Shown piece by piece: positions 25,120-34,835 of a stretch of 64,000 nucleotides of DNA. Each line of letters opens with the position of its first letter. Position 1 is the first letter of the stretch. The stretch spans positions 62,001 to 126,000 of the forward strand of contig JBNKFV010000029.1 of the NCBI GenBank assembly GCA_050289485.1, written 5' to 3'. Origin of the DNA: JBNKFV01 sp050289485 (lineage in GTDB: Bacteria; Pseudomonadota; Gammaproteobacteria; Pseudomonadales; Cellvibrionaceae). Position numbers and translations under genes: made by a program. Under the pieces are notes generated by a model that was given only the letters and a program-made list of their open reading frames with translations, was not told the origin of the DNA and did no database searches.

Positions 25120-25722
25120 ATGGCAGTATTAGTAGGTAAACCAGCGCCAGACTTTACCGCTGCAGCAGTATTGGGTTCAGGCGAAATCGTAGGTGATTAC
25201 AACCTGACACAAACGATCAAAGGTAAAAAGGCAGTTGTGTTCTTTTACCCTCTGGATTTTACATTCGTTTGCCCCTCTGAGTTGTTGGCATTCGATAACC
25301 GCGTCGAAGCGTTCAAAAAGCGCGGCGTGGAAGTGATTGGTGTATCTATCGACAGCGAGTGGACACACAACGCATGGCGCAACACTCCTGTAGATAACGG
25401 CGGTATTGGCCCTGTTAAGTACACATTGGTTGCTGATACCAAGCAGGAAATTTGCAAGGCTTATGACGTGCAGTCAGATGGTGGTATGGCGTACCGCGGT
25501 TCTTTCCTGATCGACGAAGAAGGTGTTGTGCGTCATCAGGTGGTTAACGATCTGCCTTTGGGCCGTAACGTTGACGAAATGCTGCGCATGGTTGATGCAC
25601 TGGCGTTCCATCAAGAGCACGGTGAAGTTTGCCCTGCTGGCTGGAAAGACGGCGACGCCGGTATGACTGCTTCGCCAGAAGGTGTTGCGGCTTACCTGAG
25701 TTCAAGTGCAGATAAGCTCTAA
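25120..25722 (+). CDS. Typical 2-Cys peroxiredoxin (AhpC/TSA family)
   Basis: A 200-residue thiol peroxidase that reduces peroxides. Peroxidatic C51 is in F-T-F-V-C-P-S-E, resolving C171 in G-E-V-C-P-A-G-W; together they define the typical two-Cys class. ATG 25120 is preceded by AGGGAGG; the frame upstream has no ribosome site. The gene ends in a strong terminator, so it is monocistronic. Its place between bfd and rnt is the same as for the tsaA-like gene in Pseudomonas. Confidence 0.95.
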   Translation: MAVLVGKPAPDFTAAAVLGSGEIVGDYNLTQTIKGKKAVVFFYPLDFTFVCPSELLAFDNRVEAFKKRGVEVIGVSIDSEWTHNAWRNTPVDNGGIGPVKYTLVADTKQEICKAYDVQSDGGMAYRGSFLIDEEGVVRHQVVNDLPLGRNVDEMLRMVDALAFHQEHGEVCPAGWKDGDAGMTASPEGVAAYLSSSADKL

Positions 25723-25741
25723 GTAACTCTGCATTGATTAG

Positions 25742-25768
25742 AAAAACCGGGGCATGCCCCGGTTTTTT
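25742..25768. terminator. Terminator after peroxiredoxin
   Basis: A near-perfect palindrome, AAAAACCGGGGC / GCCCCGGTTTTT, with T run on both strands. It can serve the peroxiredoxin gene and the convergent hybrid kinase gene. Confidence 0.92.
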
Positions 25769-25798
25769 GCTGTTGGGGTATTTGTTTTGACGGAGTGG

Positions 25799-28075
25799 CT
25801 ATGAGGGTTCTGTGGTCTCATTAATAAACAGCTTGTCTAATACGGCAACAATCAGGCTGGGCTCCAGCGGCTTACTGATGAAATCGTTCATGCCTGCTTC
25901 GAGACACTGGTGGCGATCTTTGTCGAGGGCGTTGGCAGTCATGGCAACAATAGGAACCTGTGTAAATAGCGTCTCTACGGCCCGAATTGCGTGAGTAGCC
26001 GTAATTCCGTCCATGACTGGCATTTGCATATCCATAAAAACAACGTCAAAACGTTGTTTATTGAGTTTTTCCAGTGCTTCCTGGCCGTTGCTGGCAACGG
26101 TTACGGTTAAGCCAAAAGTGCTTAACAAACGTGTGGCAATTAACTGGTTTACCTGATTGTCTTCTACCAGTAATGCAGTTATTCCATAGTTGCGTTTTGG
26201 CCTTTTGCCTTGTGGTTTACGTGCCACAGGTTGGGTGGGTTGGAATGGTAGTTCGATAACGAACTCAGACCCTTTTCCTTGTTCACTGGTAACGGTTATT
26301 TTTCCGCCCATTATCTGCGATAGTTGCTGGCTGATAGCAAGGCCGAGTCCGGTGCCTCCGCGAGTGCGTGTGATGGTTGAGTCGGCTTGACTGAAGCGTT
26401 CAAATAATTTGCCGATTTTGTCGGGTGCTATCCCTATGCCGGTATCTTTTACTTTGCAGCGCCAGAGCAGTTGTTCGTCCTGATTGTCTACTTGGTGATA
26501 AACGTAAACGCCGCCAGTATCGGTGAACTTGATGGCATTGTTGATAATGTTCAGTAATATCTGGCGCAGACGCGTAGGGTCGCCAAGAAAATTGAATTGA
26601 TCTCCTTGTTGGCCCTCAAGGGTGAATTCCAATCCCTGCTTTTCGGCGCGGTATTTTAGCAGCTGATAAACGTCTTCCAATACGGCGTGAGCGTCAAAGG
26701 GAATGGATTCCAGTTCAATGGTGCCCGATTGTATGCGCGTGAATTCGAGAATGTCGTTAATGATGCCGAGTAAGCCGTTACAAGAGTTGTGAATAACATC
26801 GACAAGTTCTTTCTGCCCGTTCTCCATGTCGGTGTTATAGAGCAGTTCGCTGGCGCCGAGAATACCGTTCATTGGCGTTCGAATTTCATGGCTGACAGTG
26901 GCCAGAAATTCATCTTTGGCAATAGAGGCCGATTTGGCATGGCGCAGTGCTTGTTCCAGTGTGAGTTTTTGTTCATGCTCTTTGGTGATATCGCGGATAA
27001 TTGCCGTAAACAGGCGCTGTTGAGAACCATCTGCCTCGGTATGCTCGCGTGATCTGATCGATACTGCGATAGGAAAGGTTTTGCCGTTAGCGTGCTTTGC
27101 CTCCACTCTCAGGCCTATCACCGAGGTCTCGTCTTGGCTATTCAGTTCGTCTTGCAAGGCTTTTTGATATTTCTCGTGCTTCTCGTTGCTCAATAGCTTG
27201 AGAACACTGCTGCCTTTGAGTTCGTCTCTTGTAAGATTGAATATCTGTTCTGCAGCTTTATTTGCCGACACAATCAGGCCGTGATTGTCGTAGGTAATAA
27301 TGCCGTCAACGGTGGACTCGAGAATCGTCTCCAGTATCAGTGCGTTGTCGTGGGTAGCCAGTAGTAACGCGTGTTTTTCAGCATCGTCTTTGCGCAGTTT
27401 TCTGGTGAGCAGGTTGCCATAGATAAACACTGCGGCGGTGAGCACAAAGGCTAGCAGAAATATCAGGGCATTGTATTGCTTAACTTGCTTTATGGTGTTG
27501 TTGGCCGTAGCAAAATTATTGTTTTGCCAATCATTAATGTCTGCGCGAAGTTTGTTCAGGTGGTAGTTTGCACTGTGCAGCGTTTCGGTGGCGGAACTGT
27601 TGATGGTGGCTGCCGCCACCAGGTCACCTTCTGCGTAGCGGTCGATGACCTGTTGCACCAGGGTTACCAGTTGCAGACTTTCTGCGCGAAAGTTGTTCAA
27701 CCACTCGTGAAGCATTGCTTTGTCTGCCTGGCTTTTCAGACGTGTATCAATATGATTGGCAAGGTCGTTGAAATGACGCTCGAGTCGCTGCTTCTCAACG
27801 TTGAAGAGTCGCTGTTCAAGGGGGGCGTCGTCACTGGCAAAAATGGTGGTCGCCGGTTTGGTTAGGGTTGTGCTAAGGCGTTGCAGGTTGATGATTTCAT
27901 CAATCAGGGTGTTGAGGCTGTAGTTGGTCTCGGTATCTTTATCAAGTTCGCGCATCACGCTGCTGGTGAGCCAGAGGCTGAAAAACAGCGCGGCAAGATT
28001 AAACGAAACAAGCAAGAAGTAAATGTGGCGCCAGTGGGGTTGCTGACGGCTGCCGTTCGGGTTTTGGTCTGACAT
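25799..28075 (-). CDS. Hybrid sensor histidine kinase with PAS and receiver domains
   Basis: The 758-residue protein has a first membrane span at about 17-40, a helical periplasmic sensor to about 200, a second span at 203-222, PAS at about 245-365, a HisKA domain with phosphorylated H396 in S-H-E-I-R-T-P, a HATPase domain with D-T-G-I-G-I-A and G-G-T-G-L-G-L, and a receiver at 633-752 with D682. It lacks a C-terminal Hpt domain, so a separate phosphotransfer protein or direct partner is needed. No response regulator gene is next to it. The signal is unknown. It runs convergent to peroxiredoxin and starts 41 bases after rnt on the same strand. Confidence 0.93.
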   Translation of the reverse strand: MSDQNPNGSRQQPHWRHIYFLLVSFNLAALFFSLWLTSSVMRELDKDTETNYSLNTLIDEIINLQRLSTTLTKPATTIFASDDAPLEQRLFNVEKQRLERHFNDLANHIDTRLKSQADKAMLHEWLNNFRAESLQLVTLVQQVIDRYAEGDLVAAATINSSATETLHSANYHLNKLRADINDWQNNNFATANNTIKQVKQYNALIFLLAFVLTAAVFIYGNLLTRKLRKDDAEKHALLLATHDNALILETILESTVDGIITYDNHGLIVSANKAAEQIFNLTRDELKGSSVLKLLSNEKHEKYQKALQDELNSQDETSVIGLRVEAKHANGKTFPIAVSIRSREHTEADGSQQRLFTAIIRDITKEHEQKLTLEQALRHAKSASIAKDEFLATVSHEIRTPMNGILGASELLYNTDMENGQKELVDVIHNSCNGLLGIINDILEFTRIQSGTIELESIPFDAHAVLEDVYQLLKYRAEKQGLEFTLEGQQGDQFNFLGDPTRLRQILLNIINNAIKFTDTGGVYVYHQVDNQDEQLLWRCKVKDTGIGIAPDKIGKLFERFSQADSTITRTRGGTGLGLAISQQLSQIMGGKITVTSEQGKGSEFVIELPFQPTQPVARKPQGKRPKRNYGITALLVEDNQVNQLIATRLLSTFGLTVTVASNGQEALEKLNKQRFDVVFMDMQMPVMDGITATHAIRAVETLFTQVPIVAMTANALDKDRHQCLEAGMNDFISKPLEPSLIVAVLDKLFINETTEPS

Positions 28076-28116
28076 TGACTCTGCCTGTTGTCGTGCTCTC
28101 AGGCGGTACTACTTGG

Positions 28117-28785
28117 CTATGAAGGTGGCCAACCGCCCAGGGTTTTCCATTGATTGACGATCTTGCAAAACAGTTGTGCTGTTTTTTCGGCGTCGTACGC
28201 CGCCGAATGGGCGGCCGCATTACTAAATTCAATGCCTGCTGCGCCGCACGCCTTTGCCAGTACTGTCTGGCCAAACGCCAGGCCTGCAAGCGTTGCGGTG
28301 TCAAAACATGAAAACGGGTGAAATGGGTTGCGTTTTATCTGGCATCGATTAGCAACAGCATTCACAAAACCTAGGTCAAAATGTGCGTTGTGTCCAACCA
28401 CAATCGCACGCGTACAACCTTGTTGGCTCACCGCTTTACGTACCGCTTTGAAGAGGTCTGGAATCGCCAGCTGTTCAGGCTGTGCCGGGCGATCTGGGTG
28501 TTCCAGGTCGATGCCGGTAAAGTCGAGGGCCGATTGTTCAATGTTGGCTCCCTCGAAAGGCTCCAGGTGGTAATCAAAGAGCTGGTTGGTGACCAGATTG
28601 CCCTCTTCGTCGGTCGCCAGCGTAACGGCTGCGATCTCCAGTAGCGCATCACGATCAGAATTGAACCCGCCGGTTTCAACGTCGACGACAACCGGCAAAA
28701 AACCCCGAAAACGTTGTGCCAGCGGTGTGGGTTCTGCCGTGTCGGCAGCTATTTTATCCATCAGTATCGATTGTTTGTCGTTCAC
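28117..28785 (-). CDS. rnt: Ribonuclease T
   Basis: The 222-residue 3'-5' exoribonuclease trims tRNA and other stable RNA ends. DEDDh active-site residues are visible: D35 and E37 in V-V-D-V-E-T-G-G, D in G-H-N-A-H-F-D, and H/D in A-H-S-A-A-Y-D-A. A GTG start is used with AAGGA six bases away. It follows pyrC by about 20 bases and is probably cotranscribed. Confidence 0.96.
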   Translation of the reverse strand: MNDKQSILMDKIAADTAEPTPLAQRFRGFLPVVVDVETGGFNSDRDALLEIAAVTLATDEEGNLVTNQLFDYHLEPFEGANIEQSALDFTGIDLEHPDRPAQPEQLAIPDLFKAVRKAVSQQGCTRAIVVGHNAHFDLGFVNAVANRCQIKRNPFHPFSCFDTATLAGLAFGQTVLAKACGAAGIEFSNAAAHSAAYDAEKTAQLFCKIVNQWKTLGGWPPS

Positions 28786-28805
28786 GCGGTGTCCTTACAT
28801 CCCTT

Positions 28806-29849
28806 TTAGCTAGCGGTCTTGGGTTGAATCTGCCACTGCAGCGTTTCTCCCGCCAATAGCGGGGTAAGTGGCTTGTTGCCTAAGTCTAATGTAGTCGGTG
28901 ATGCCCAGCTTTGTTTTATGAGGGTGATTTTGTCGGTATTGCGCGGCACTCCGTAAAAGTCCGGGCCGTAAAAGCTGGCAAATGCTTCCAGTTTATCGAG
29001 CGCGCCAGCACGTTCAAAGGCTTCAGCGTAAAAACTCATGGCTGCATGCGCCGTGTAGCAGCCGGCACAGCCGCAGGCAGTCTCCTTGGCACCTTGAGGG
29101 TGTGGTGCTGAGTCAGTCCCCAAAAAGAAACGGGGGTTGCCGCTGGTAGCCGCATCGATAAGCGCCTGCTGGTGCGTGTTGCGCTTGAGAATGGGCAAAC
29201 AGTAATAGTGGGGGCGTATCCCGCCTGCCAGCATGTGGTTGCGATTGAATAGCAGGTGGTGTGCCGTAATGGTAGCTGCGAGGTTGGGGCCGGCTTCTGC
29301 AACATAGTGCGCCGCATCAGCTGTGGTGATGTGCTCAAGCACCATGTTTAGTGCCGGAAAGTCTTTTTCCAGCTGTGCGAGTGTTCGGTCAATAAAGGCC
29401 TTTTCGCGGTCAAAAATATCGATATCTGCGTCGGTAATTTCACCGTGCATCAGAAAACGCAGGCCTTGCTCCTGCATGGCTTCCAATGCCGGATACACGT
29501 TTTTGATATCGGTAACGCCAGCATCCGAGTTAGTGGTGGCGCCGGCAGGATAGAGTTTGCAGGCTACGACACCGGCCTGTTTGGCTGCTTTGATGTCGGC
29601 AGGCGTAGTGTTGTCGGTCAGATAAAGCACCATTAGCGGGGTGAAGTTGCCGTCGTGATGGGCATTGATTCGGGCTTTGTAAGCGAGTGCTTGCTCCGCT
29701 GTGGTGACAGGCGGCACAAGGTTCGGCATCACAATTGCACGGCTGAATGTGCGTGCGGCGTCGGCCACGGTCAAAGAAAGTGCTTCGTTATCACGCAAGT
29801 GGATATGCCAGTCATCTGGCCGGATAATTTCGAGAATCTGAGTGCTCAT
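28806..29849 (-). CDS. pyrC: Dihydroorotase
   Basis: The 347-residue enzyme closes carbamoyl aspartate to dihydroorotate in pyrimidine synthesis. It is the type II (E. coli PyrC) form. Metal-binding H15 and H17 lie in D-W-H-I-H-L-R-D, the carboxylated lysine in A-C-K-L-Y-P-A-G-A-T-T-N, and the catalytic Asp in L-G-T-D-S-A-P-H. It heads the pyrC-rnt unit and is divergent from motY. Confidence 0.97.
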   Translation of the reverse strand: MSTQILEIIRPDDWHIHLRDNEALSLTVADAARTFSRAIVMPNLVPPVTTAEQALAYKARINAHHDGNFTPLMVLYLTDNTTPADIKAAKQAGVVACKLYPAGATTNSDAGVTDIKNVYPALEAMQEQGLRFLMHGEITDADIDIFDREKAFIDRTLAQLEKDFPALNMVLEHITTADAAHYVAEAGPNLAATITAHHLLFNRNHMLAGGIRPHYYCLPILKRNTHQQALIDAATSGNPRFFLGTDSAPHPQGAKETACGCAGCYTAHAAMSFYAEAFERAGALDKLEAFASFYGPDFYGVPRNTDKITLIKQSWASPTTLDLGNKPLTPLLAGETLQWQIQPKTAS

Positions 29850-30045
29850 GCGGGTGTAGGGAACGCCTTGGGTTTAATGTCTGGCGAAGGTTGGGTGTCT
29901 CGCCTGCTTTTGTTGTGCATGCTATCAAAAAAAACGCTAAAGCGCAGGACTCGTGGGCCGATATCTAGTAACGCACGAGTGCGTCTGATGCATAGGTTAT
30001 GCTCCGACCGGGTAGTGAATAATAGCGACAGCGGGTGTTTGGCCA

Positions 30046-30984
30046 GTGAAGACAATCGCAAAGTATATGACAACCGGGATGGCGCTGGTACTAGCGGCAA
30101 GCTCGGTTGTGGCCGACACTTTTTCATCGCGTATGGATGAGGCCAGCTGGCGGGTTAGCGCGTCGGTGTTTGAATGTCGTATGGCGCATGAAATTCCCTA
30201 CTTCGGTGCCGCGGTATTTAACCGGCGAGCAGGGGAATTACCCCGGTTTTATCTGCGCGGCGAAGCCCGCCGCCTGATGGCGGGTGAGGCTACCATTACT
30301 GCCGTGTCGCCCCTGTGGCGTCAGGCCCCAACGGCGGAGAGTTTGGGTACTGTGGCGGTTAAGAATGGCACTGTACCTATTAGTCTCGATTGGCAGTCTT
30401 CGGAAAAGCTGCTGGCAGAACTGTATCAGGGAAAAGAGATTGAAATAGCCCGGCAGCCTTGGTACGACGATGACAGCCTGCTAACCGTAAAAATATCCAA
30501 TATCAATTTTCGCGGCGCGTACGATAAATATTTGCGTTGCCTGGGTGGCCTGCTGCCGGTGAATTATGATCAGGTTGAGCGAACAACGGTTTATTTTAGC
30601 GAGGGGGCTCAAGATGGGCTCGGTGCTCGCGCTAGGCACAAGTTGGATAACATCATCACTTATGCCAAGGCTGATAAAAGTGTAAAGGCCTTTTATATCG
30701 ACGGCCATACCGATAGTAACGGCTCGCGTGCCGAGAACCTTGCGTTGTCTCGGGAGCGGGCTGAATTGGTCAAAAGTTACTTGGCCAATCGTGGTGTGCC
30801 TCCAGAAGATATTGCTTTGCGCTGGCACGGCGAGCGTTATCCGGTAGCGAGTAACCGCACGGCAAAAGGGCGCTCTCTCAATCGGCGGGTGACTATTCGG
30901 TTGGACAAAACTCCGTTGCCAGAGGATTCCGGGCCTGAAATCCAGCCTATGGTGGCGGCACCTGTGGACGCCAGAAAGATTTAG
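30046..30984 (+). CDS. motY: MotY-like flagellar T-ring protein, OmpA C-terminal domain
   Basis: The 312-residue secreted protein (signal peptide to about 23) has an N-terminal domain with the MotY pattern: W-R-V then C-R-M-A-H-E-I-P-Y-F-G, F-N-R-R-A, and K-Y-L-R-C-L-G-G-L-L-P. Residues about 185-295 form an OmpA/MotB-like peptidoglycan-binding domain with G-H-T-D-S-N-G and N-R-R. MotY builds the T ring around sodium-driven flagellar motors. The gene is alone, far from flagellar genes, between pyrC and argG as in Pseudomonas. The start is GTG 30046 with a weak ribosome site. Confidence 0.85.
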   Translation: MKTIAKYMTTGMALVLAASSVVADTFSSRMDEASWRVSASVFECRMAHEIPYFGAAVFNRRAGELPRFYLRGEARRLMAGEATITAVSPLWRQAPTAESLGTVAVKNGTVPISLDWQSSEKLLAELYQGKEIEIARQPWYDDDSLLTVKISNINFRGAYDKYLRCLGGLLPVNYDQVERTTVYFSEGAQDGLGARARHKLDNIITYAKADKSVKAFYIDGHTDSNGSRAENLALSRERAELVKSYLANRGVPPEDIALRWHGERYPVASNRTAKGRSLNRRVTIRLDKTPLPEDSGPEIQPMVAAPVDARKI

Positions 30985-31135
30985 CCTTGACGGTACCCTC
31001 CATTTTTTATTTCTCTGTATCGGCGCAGGCCGATCCAGGCTTCTGCTGGAATCCGGGGCTCGCATAGCGCGTCGGCTTTTTGGAGATTCGTGCTCTTTAG
31101 GCTCTCCGTAATGTAGTTCGAACGGTAACTGACCC

Positions 31136-31164
31136 TAGTTATCGAGCAAAATTAGCGCTACAAT
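31136..31164 (+). promoter_or_regulatory. Possible argG promoter
   Basis: TACAAT at 31159-31164 is a good -10; TAGTTA 17 bases upstream is a poor -35. No ArgR site was identified with confidence in the 276-base gap. Confidence 0.35.
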
Positions 31165-31260
31165 TCGCGCCCCAAAAAGTGGTATCCAGCCTCTCTTTCT
31201 CTCACTCGCCCGTATTGATAGGGCGTGAAATACCTAGGTTAGCCTGTGCAGGAGTCGTTC

Positions 31261-32484
31261 ATGTCTAACATTAAAAAAGTCGTTTTGGCCTATTCTGGTG
31301 GTCTAGACACCTCCGTAATCGCCAAGTGGTTACAAGAAACCTATCAGTGCGAAGTGGTGACTTTTACGGCTGATATTGGTCAAGGTGAAGAGGTTGAGCC
31401 TGCGCGAGCTAAAGCTCAGGCGCTGGGTATCAAAGAAATTTATATTGACGATCTGCGTGAAGAGTTTGTTCGCGATTTTGTGTTTCCGATGTTTCGCGCC
31501 AATACTATCTATGAAGGTGAGTACCTGCTGGGTACGTCGATTGCTCGCCCTCTGATCGCTAAGCGATTAATTGATATTGCTAATGAAACCGGTGCTGATG
31601 CGATTGCCCACGGTGCTACCGGTAAAGGCAATGATCAGGTTCGTTTCGAGCTGGGTGCATACGCATTGAAGCCCGGTATCAAGGTGATTGCGCCATGGCG
31701 TGAGTGGAACCTGACATCCCGCGAAACGCTTATGGCGTATTGCGAGGAGCACAATATTCCGGTTGATTTTGCCAAAAACAAAAAGAAATCGCCTTACTCT
31801 ATGGATGCCAACCTGCTGCATATCTCCTATGAGGGCGGTAATCTGGAAGATCCATGGTGGGAAGCTAACGATGCGGATATGTGGCGCTGGAGTGTGGCGC
31901 CAGAGGATGCGCCGAATGAGCCAACTTATGTGGAGCTCACATACAAGGGCGGTGATATCGTCGCGATTAATGGCGAACAGAAGTCGCCAGCTGAGGTGCT
32001 CACCTATCTGAACAAAGTGGGTGGTGAAAACGGTGTGGGTCGACTGGATATCGTGGAGAACCGCTACGTTGGTATGAAGTCTCGCGGCTGCTATGAAACA
32101 CCCGGAGGTACTATCATGCTTAAGGCGCACCGTGCGATAGAATCGATAACCCTCGACCGTGAAGTGGCTCATCTTAAAGACGAGTTGATGCCCAAGTATG
32201 CTAGTCTCATTTACAACGGTTATTGGTGGAGCCCTGAGCGCAAAATGCTGCAGGCTGCGATCGATGAGTCGCAAGGCGTTGTTAACGGTGATGTAAGAGT
32301 CAAGCTATATAAAGGTGCTGTGAGTGTAGTAGGGCGCCGCTCTGCAGACAGTCTGTTTGACGAGAAAATTGCCACCTTTGAAGATGACGGTGGTGCTTAC
32401 GATCAGAAAGACGCAGAGGGCTTTATCAAGCTAAATGCTCTGCGTATGCGAATTGCCGCCAATAAAGGCCGCAACCTGCTGTAA
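31261..32484 (+). CDS. argG: Argininosuccinate synthase
   Basis: The 407-residue enzyme joins citrulline and aspartate with ATP. The P-loop-like A-Y-S-G-G-L-D-T-S-V is at the N-terminus; G-A-T-G-K-G-N-D-Q-V-R-F-E binds substrate. ATG 31261 follows AGGAG; an in-frame upstream start at 31246 lacks such spacing. It ends with a terminator. argF and argD lie 17 kb away on the other strand, so arginine genes are dispersed. Confidence 0.97.
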   Translation: MSNIKKVVLAYSGGLDTSVIAKWLQETYQCEVVTFTADIGQGEEVEPARAKAQALGIKEIYIDDLREEFVRDFVFPMFRANTIYEGEYLLGTSIARPLIAKRLIDIANETGADAIAHGATGKGNDQVRFELGAYALKPGIKVIAPWREWNLTSRETLMAYCEEHNIPVDFAKNKKKSPYSMDANLLHISYEGGNLEDPWWEANDADMWRWSVAPEDAPNEPTYVELTYKGGDIVAINGEQKSPAEVLTYLNKVGGENGVGRLDIVENRYVGMKSRGCYETPGGTIMLKAHRAIESITLDREVAHLKDELMPKYASLIYNGYWWSPERKMLQAAIDESQGVVNGDVRVKLYKGAVSVVGRRSADSLFDEKIATFEDDGGAYDQKDAEGFIKLNALRMRIAANKGRNLL

Positions 32485-32514
32485 CAATTACATACGGGTT
32501 TTCGCGATAAAATA

Positions 32515-32545
32515 CTGCCAGCATTGTGTTAGCTGGCAGGTTTTG
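32515..32545 (+). terminator. Terminator after argG
   Basis: Stem CTGCCAGC / GCTGGCAG with nine-base loop followed by G and TTTT, 31 bases after the argG stop. Confidence 0.8.
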
Positions 32546-32586
32546 CAGATAAAAAACCTGTTGGCGCAATTAAACCTGCGCCTAAG

Positions 32587-32600
32587 TTGATACGAATCAA
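32587..32600 (+). promoter_or_regulatory. Fnr/Anr box upstream of ccoN
   Basis: TTGAT-ACGA-ATCAA is a perfect Fnr/Anr palindrome, 153 bases before ccoN. It implies activation of the cbb3 oxidase at low oxygen. Confidence 0.85.
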
Positions 32601-32752
32601 TTTGCCGTACAGGCAGCTCGTAGACAATGGCGCTGTTTCCTTTACCAGGCGCCTGGCTCTGCTTTTGAATATTTAGGCTGCGCCTGAGTTAGCGTGCAGC
32701 CATTTGCAGCATTTGTAGAAAGGTTTCTTGTTAAAACTGTTAGGACGTCACT

Positions 32753-34198
32753 ATGAGTAGTCACATGGCTAGTACCGGTGAACAACCGGCATACAACTAC
32801 CAGATAGTACGCCAGTTTGCCATCATGACCATTGTTTGGGGTGTGGTTGGTATGGCTGTCGGTGTACTGATTGCAGCGCAGCTTTATTGGCCGCAGCTGA
32901 ACGACCTGGTTCAACCTTACACCCACTTTGGGCGCCTGCGTCCGTTGCACACTAATGCAGTCATTTTTGCGTTTGGTGGGTGTGCATTGTTTGCAACGTC
33001 TTACTTCGTTGTTCAGCGAACCTGTCAGGCTCCCTTGTTTGGTGGCTTCCTGGTGCCGTTCACCTTCTGGGGCTGGCAGTTGGTGATTGTGCTGGCGGCG
33101 ATTACATTGCCAATGGGCTACACCTCAGCCAAGGAGTACGCTGAGCTGGAATGGCCCATTGATATTCTCATTACGCTGGTGTGGGTGTCTTATGCGATTG
33201 TCTTTTTTGGCACTATCATCAAGCGTAAAACCTCGCATATCTATGTGGCTAACTGGTTCTACGGTGGCTTTATTCTGACCATTGCTGTGCTGCACCTTGT
33301 GAACAGTGCGGCTATTCCGGTGAGCATGACCAAGTCCTACTCGGCCTATGCCGGCGCTATGGATGCCATGGTGCAATGGTGGTATGGCCACAATGCGGTG
33401 GGTTTCTTCCTGACAGCTGGCTTTCTGGGCATGATGTACTACTTTGTGCCCAAGCAAGCGGGTCGGCCGGTGTATTCTTACCAGTTGTCGATTGTTCATT
33501 TCTGGGCGTTGATCTCTCTGTACATCTGGGCAGGGTCACACCACTTGCACTATTCAGCCCTGCCAGACTGGGCGCAAAGCCTGGGCATGGTTATGTCTTT
33601 GGTTCTGTTGGCCCCCAGTTGGGGTGGTATGATCAACGGCATCATGACGCTGTCTGGCGCATGGCACAAACTGCGTACCGACCCAACCTTGCGCTTCCTG
33701 GTTGTGTCGCTGTCGTTCTATGGTATGTCGACCTTTGAAGGGCCGATGATGTCGATCAAGACCGTAAACGCTTTGTCTCACGACACCGACTGGACTGTTG
33801 GCCACGTACACTCTGGTGCACTGGGTTGGGTGGCAATGGTCTCTATCGGTTCTATTTATCACCTGATTCCGGTGCTGTACCGCCGTGCAGAAATGTGGAG
33901 TGTTAAGCTGGTTAATACCCACTTCTGGCTGGCTACCGTGGGCACGGTTCTGTACATCGCCTCTATGTGGGTTAACGGCATCATGCAAGGTCTGATGTGG
34001 CGTGCATTTAATACCGACGGTACGCTGACTTACAGCTTTGTTGAATCTGTTGAAGCCAGTTATCCCGGTTATCTGGTGCGGGTACTGGGTGGTGCGATCT
34101 TCCTGTCTGGCATGTTGGTAATGGCCTATAACGCCTACCGAACCATTGCAGAATCGAAGGCTGAAAGCGACGCTGCTGCGCAGCCTCAGACGGCTTAA
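32753..34198 (+). CDS. ccoN: cbb3-type cytochrome c oxidase subunit I
   Basis: The 481-residue, 12-span catalytic subunit reduces oxygen at the heme b3-CuB site in the inner membrane. Ligands line up with the Pseudomonas stutzeri enzyme at a constant offset: H66 and H353 for low-spin heme, H213, H263 and H264 for CuB, Y257 for the cross-linked tyrosine, and H351 for heme b3. It is first in the ccoNOQP operon under the Anr-type box. Confidence 0.98.
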   Translation: MSSHMASTGEQPAYNYQIVRQFAIMTIVWGVVGMAVGVLIAAQLYWPQLNDLVQPYTHFGRLRPLHTNAVIFAFGGCALFATSYFVVQRTCQAPLFGGFLVPFTFWGWQLVIVLAAITLPMGYTSAKEYAELEWPIDILITLVWVSYAIVFFGTIIKRKTSHIYVANWFYGGFILTIAVLHLVNSAAIPVSMTKSYSAYAGAMDAMVQWWYGHNAVGFFLTAGFLGMMYYFVPKQAGRPVYSYQLSIVHFWALISLYIWAGSHHLHYSALPDWAQSLGMVMSLVLLAPSWGGMINGIMTLSGAWHKLRTDPTLRFLVVSLSFYGMSTFEGPMMSIKTVNALSHDTDWTVGHVHSGALGWVAMVSIGSIYHLIPVLYRRAEMWSVKLVNTHFWLATVGTVLYIASMWVNGIMQGLMWRAFNTDGTLTYSFVESVEASYPGYLVRVLGGAIFLSGMLVMAYNAYRTIAESKAESDAAAQPQTA

Positions 34199-34218
34199 AG
34201 GGATAGGAGTTAACAACC

Positions 34219-34830
34219 GTGAAAAACCACGACATAGTAGAAAAAAATATTGGCCTTATGTTGGTTCTGGTGGTAGTCGCCATCAGCTTCGGCGCCTTGG
34301 TGGAAATTGTTCCTCAGTTCTTTTTGAAAGAAACGACTCAGCCTGTTGAAGGATTAAAACCCTGGAATGCGGTACAGCTGGAAGGTCGCGATATTTATAT
34401 TCGCGAAGGCTGTCATGTTTGCCATACACAAATGGTGCGGCCACTGCGCGCCGAAGTTGAGCGTTATGGCCATTACTCTGTAGCGGGAGAGTCGGTTTAC
34501 GATCACCCGTTCCTGTGGGGTTCCAAGCGTACTGGTCCTGACCTGGCTCGTGTTGGTCAGCGCTACAGTGATGCATGGCACAAAGCGCATTTGTTCAATC
34601 CACGCAACGTTGTTCCAGAATCAAATATGCCGGCTTTTCCATGGTTGTTTGATAACGAGCTGGACGGCAAGTATACCGGCGACAAAATGCGTGCTTTGCG
34701 CACCGTAGGTGTGCCGTACACGGATGAAGATATCGAGGGTGCAGAGCAAGCAGTGAAAGGCGTAAAAGAAATTGATGCGCTGGTAGCTTATCTACAGCAA
34801 CTCGGTATTTTGCTGAAACAGAAGCGTTAA
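34219..34830 (+). CDS. ccoO: cbb3 oxidase subunit II, monoheme cytochrome c
   Basis: A 203-residue membrane-anchored cytochrome. One N-terminal span (about 10-30) holds a periplasmic domain with a single heme site C65-H-V-C68-H69 and likely axial M137. It passes electrons from CcoP to CcoN. GTG start with ATAGGAGT ahead. Confidence 0.97.
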   Translation: MKNHDIVEKNIGLMLVLVVVAISFGALVEIVPQFFLKETTQPVEGLKPWNAVQLEGRDIYIREGCHVCHTQMVRPLRAEVERYGHYSVAGESVYDHPFLWGSKRTGPDLARVGQRYSDAWHKAHLFNPRNVVPESNMPAFPWLFDNELDGKYTGDKMRALRTVGVPYTDEDIEGAEQAVKGVKEIDALVAYLQQLGILLKQKR

Positions 34831-34835
34831 TAGCT

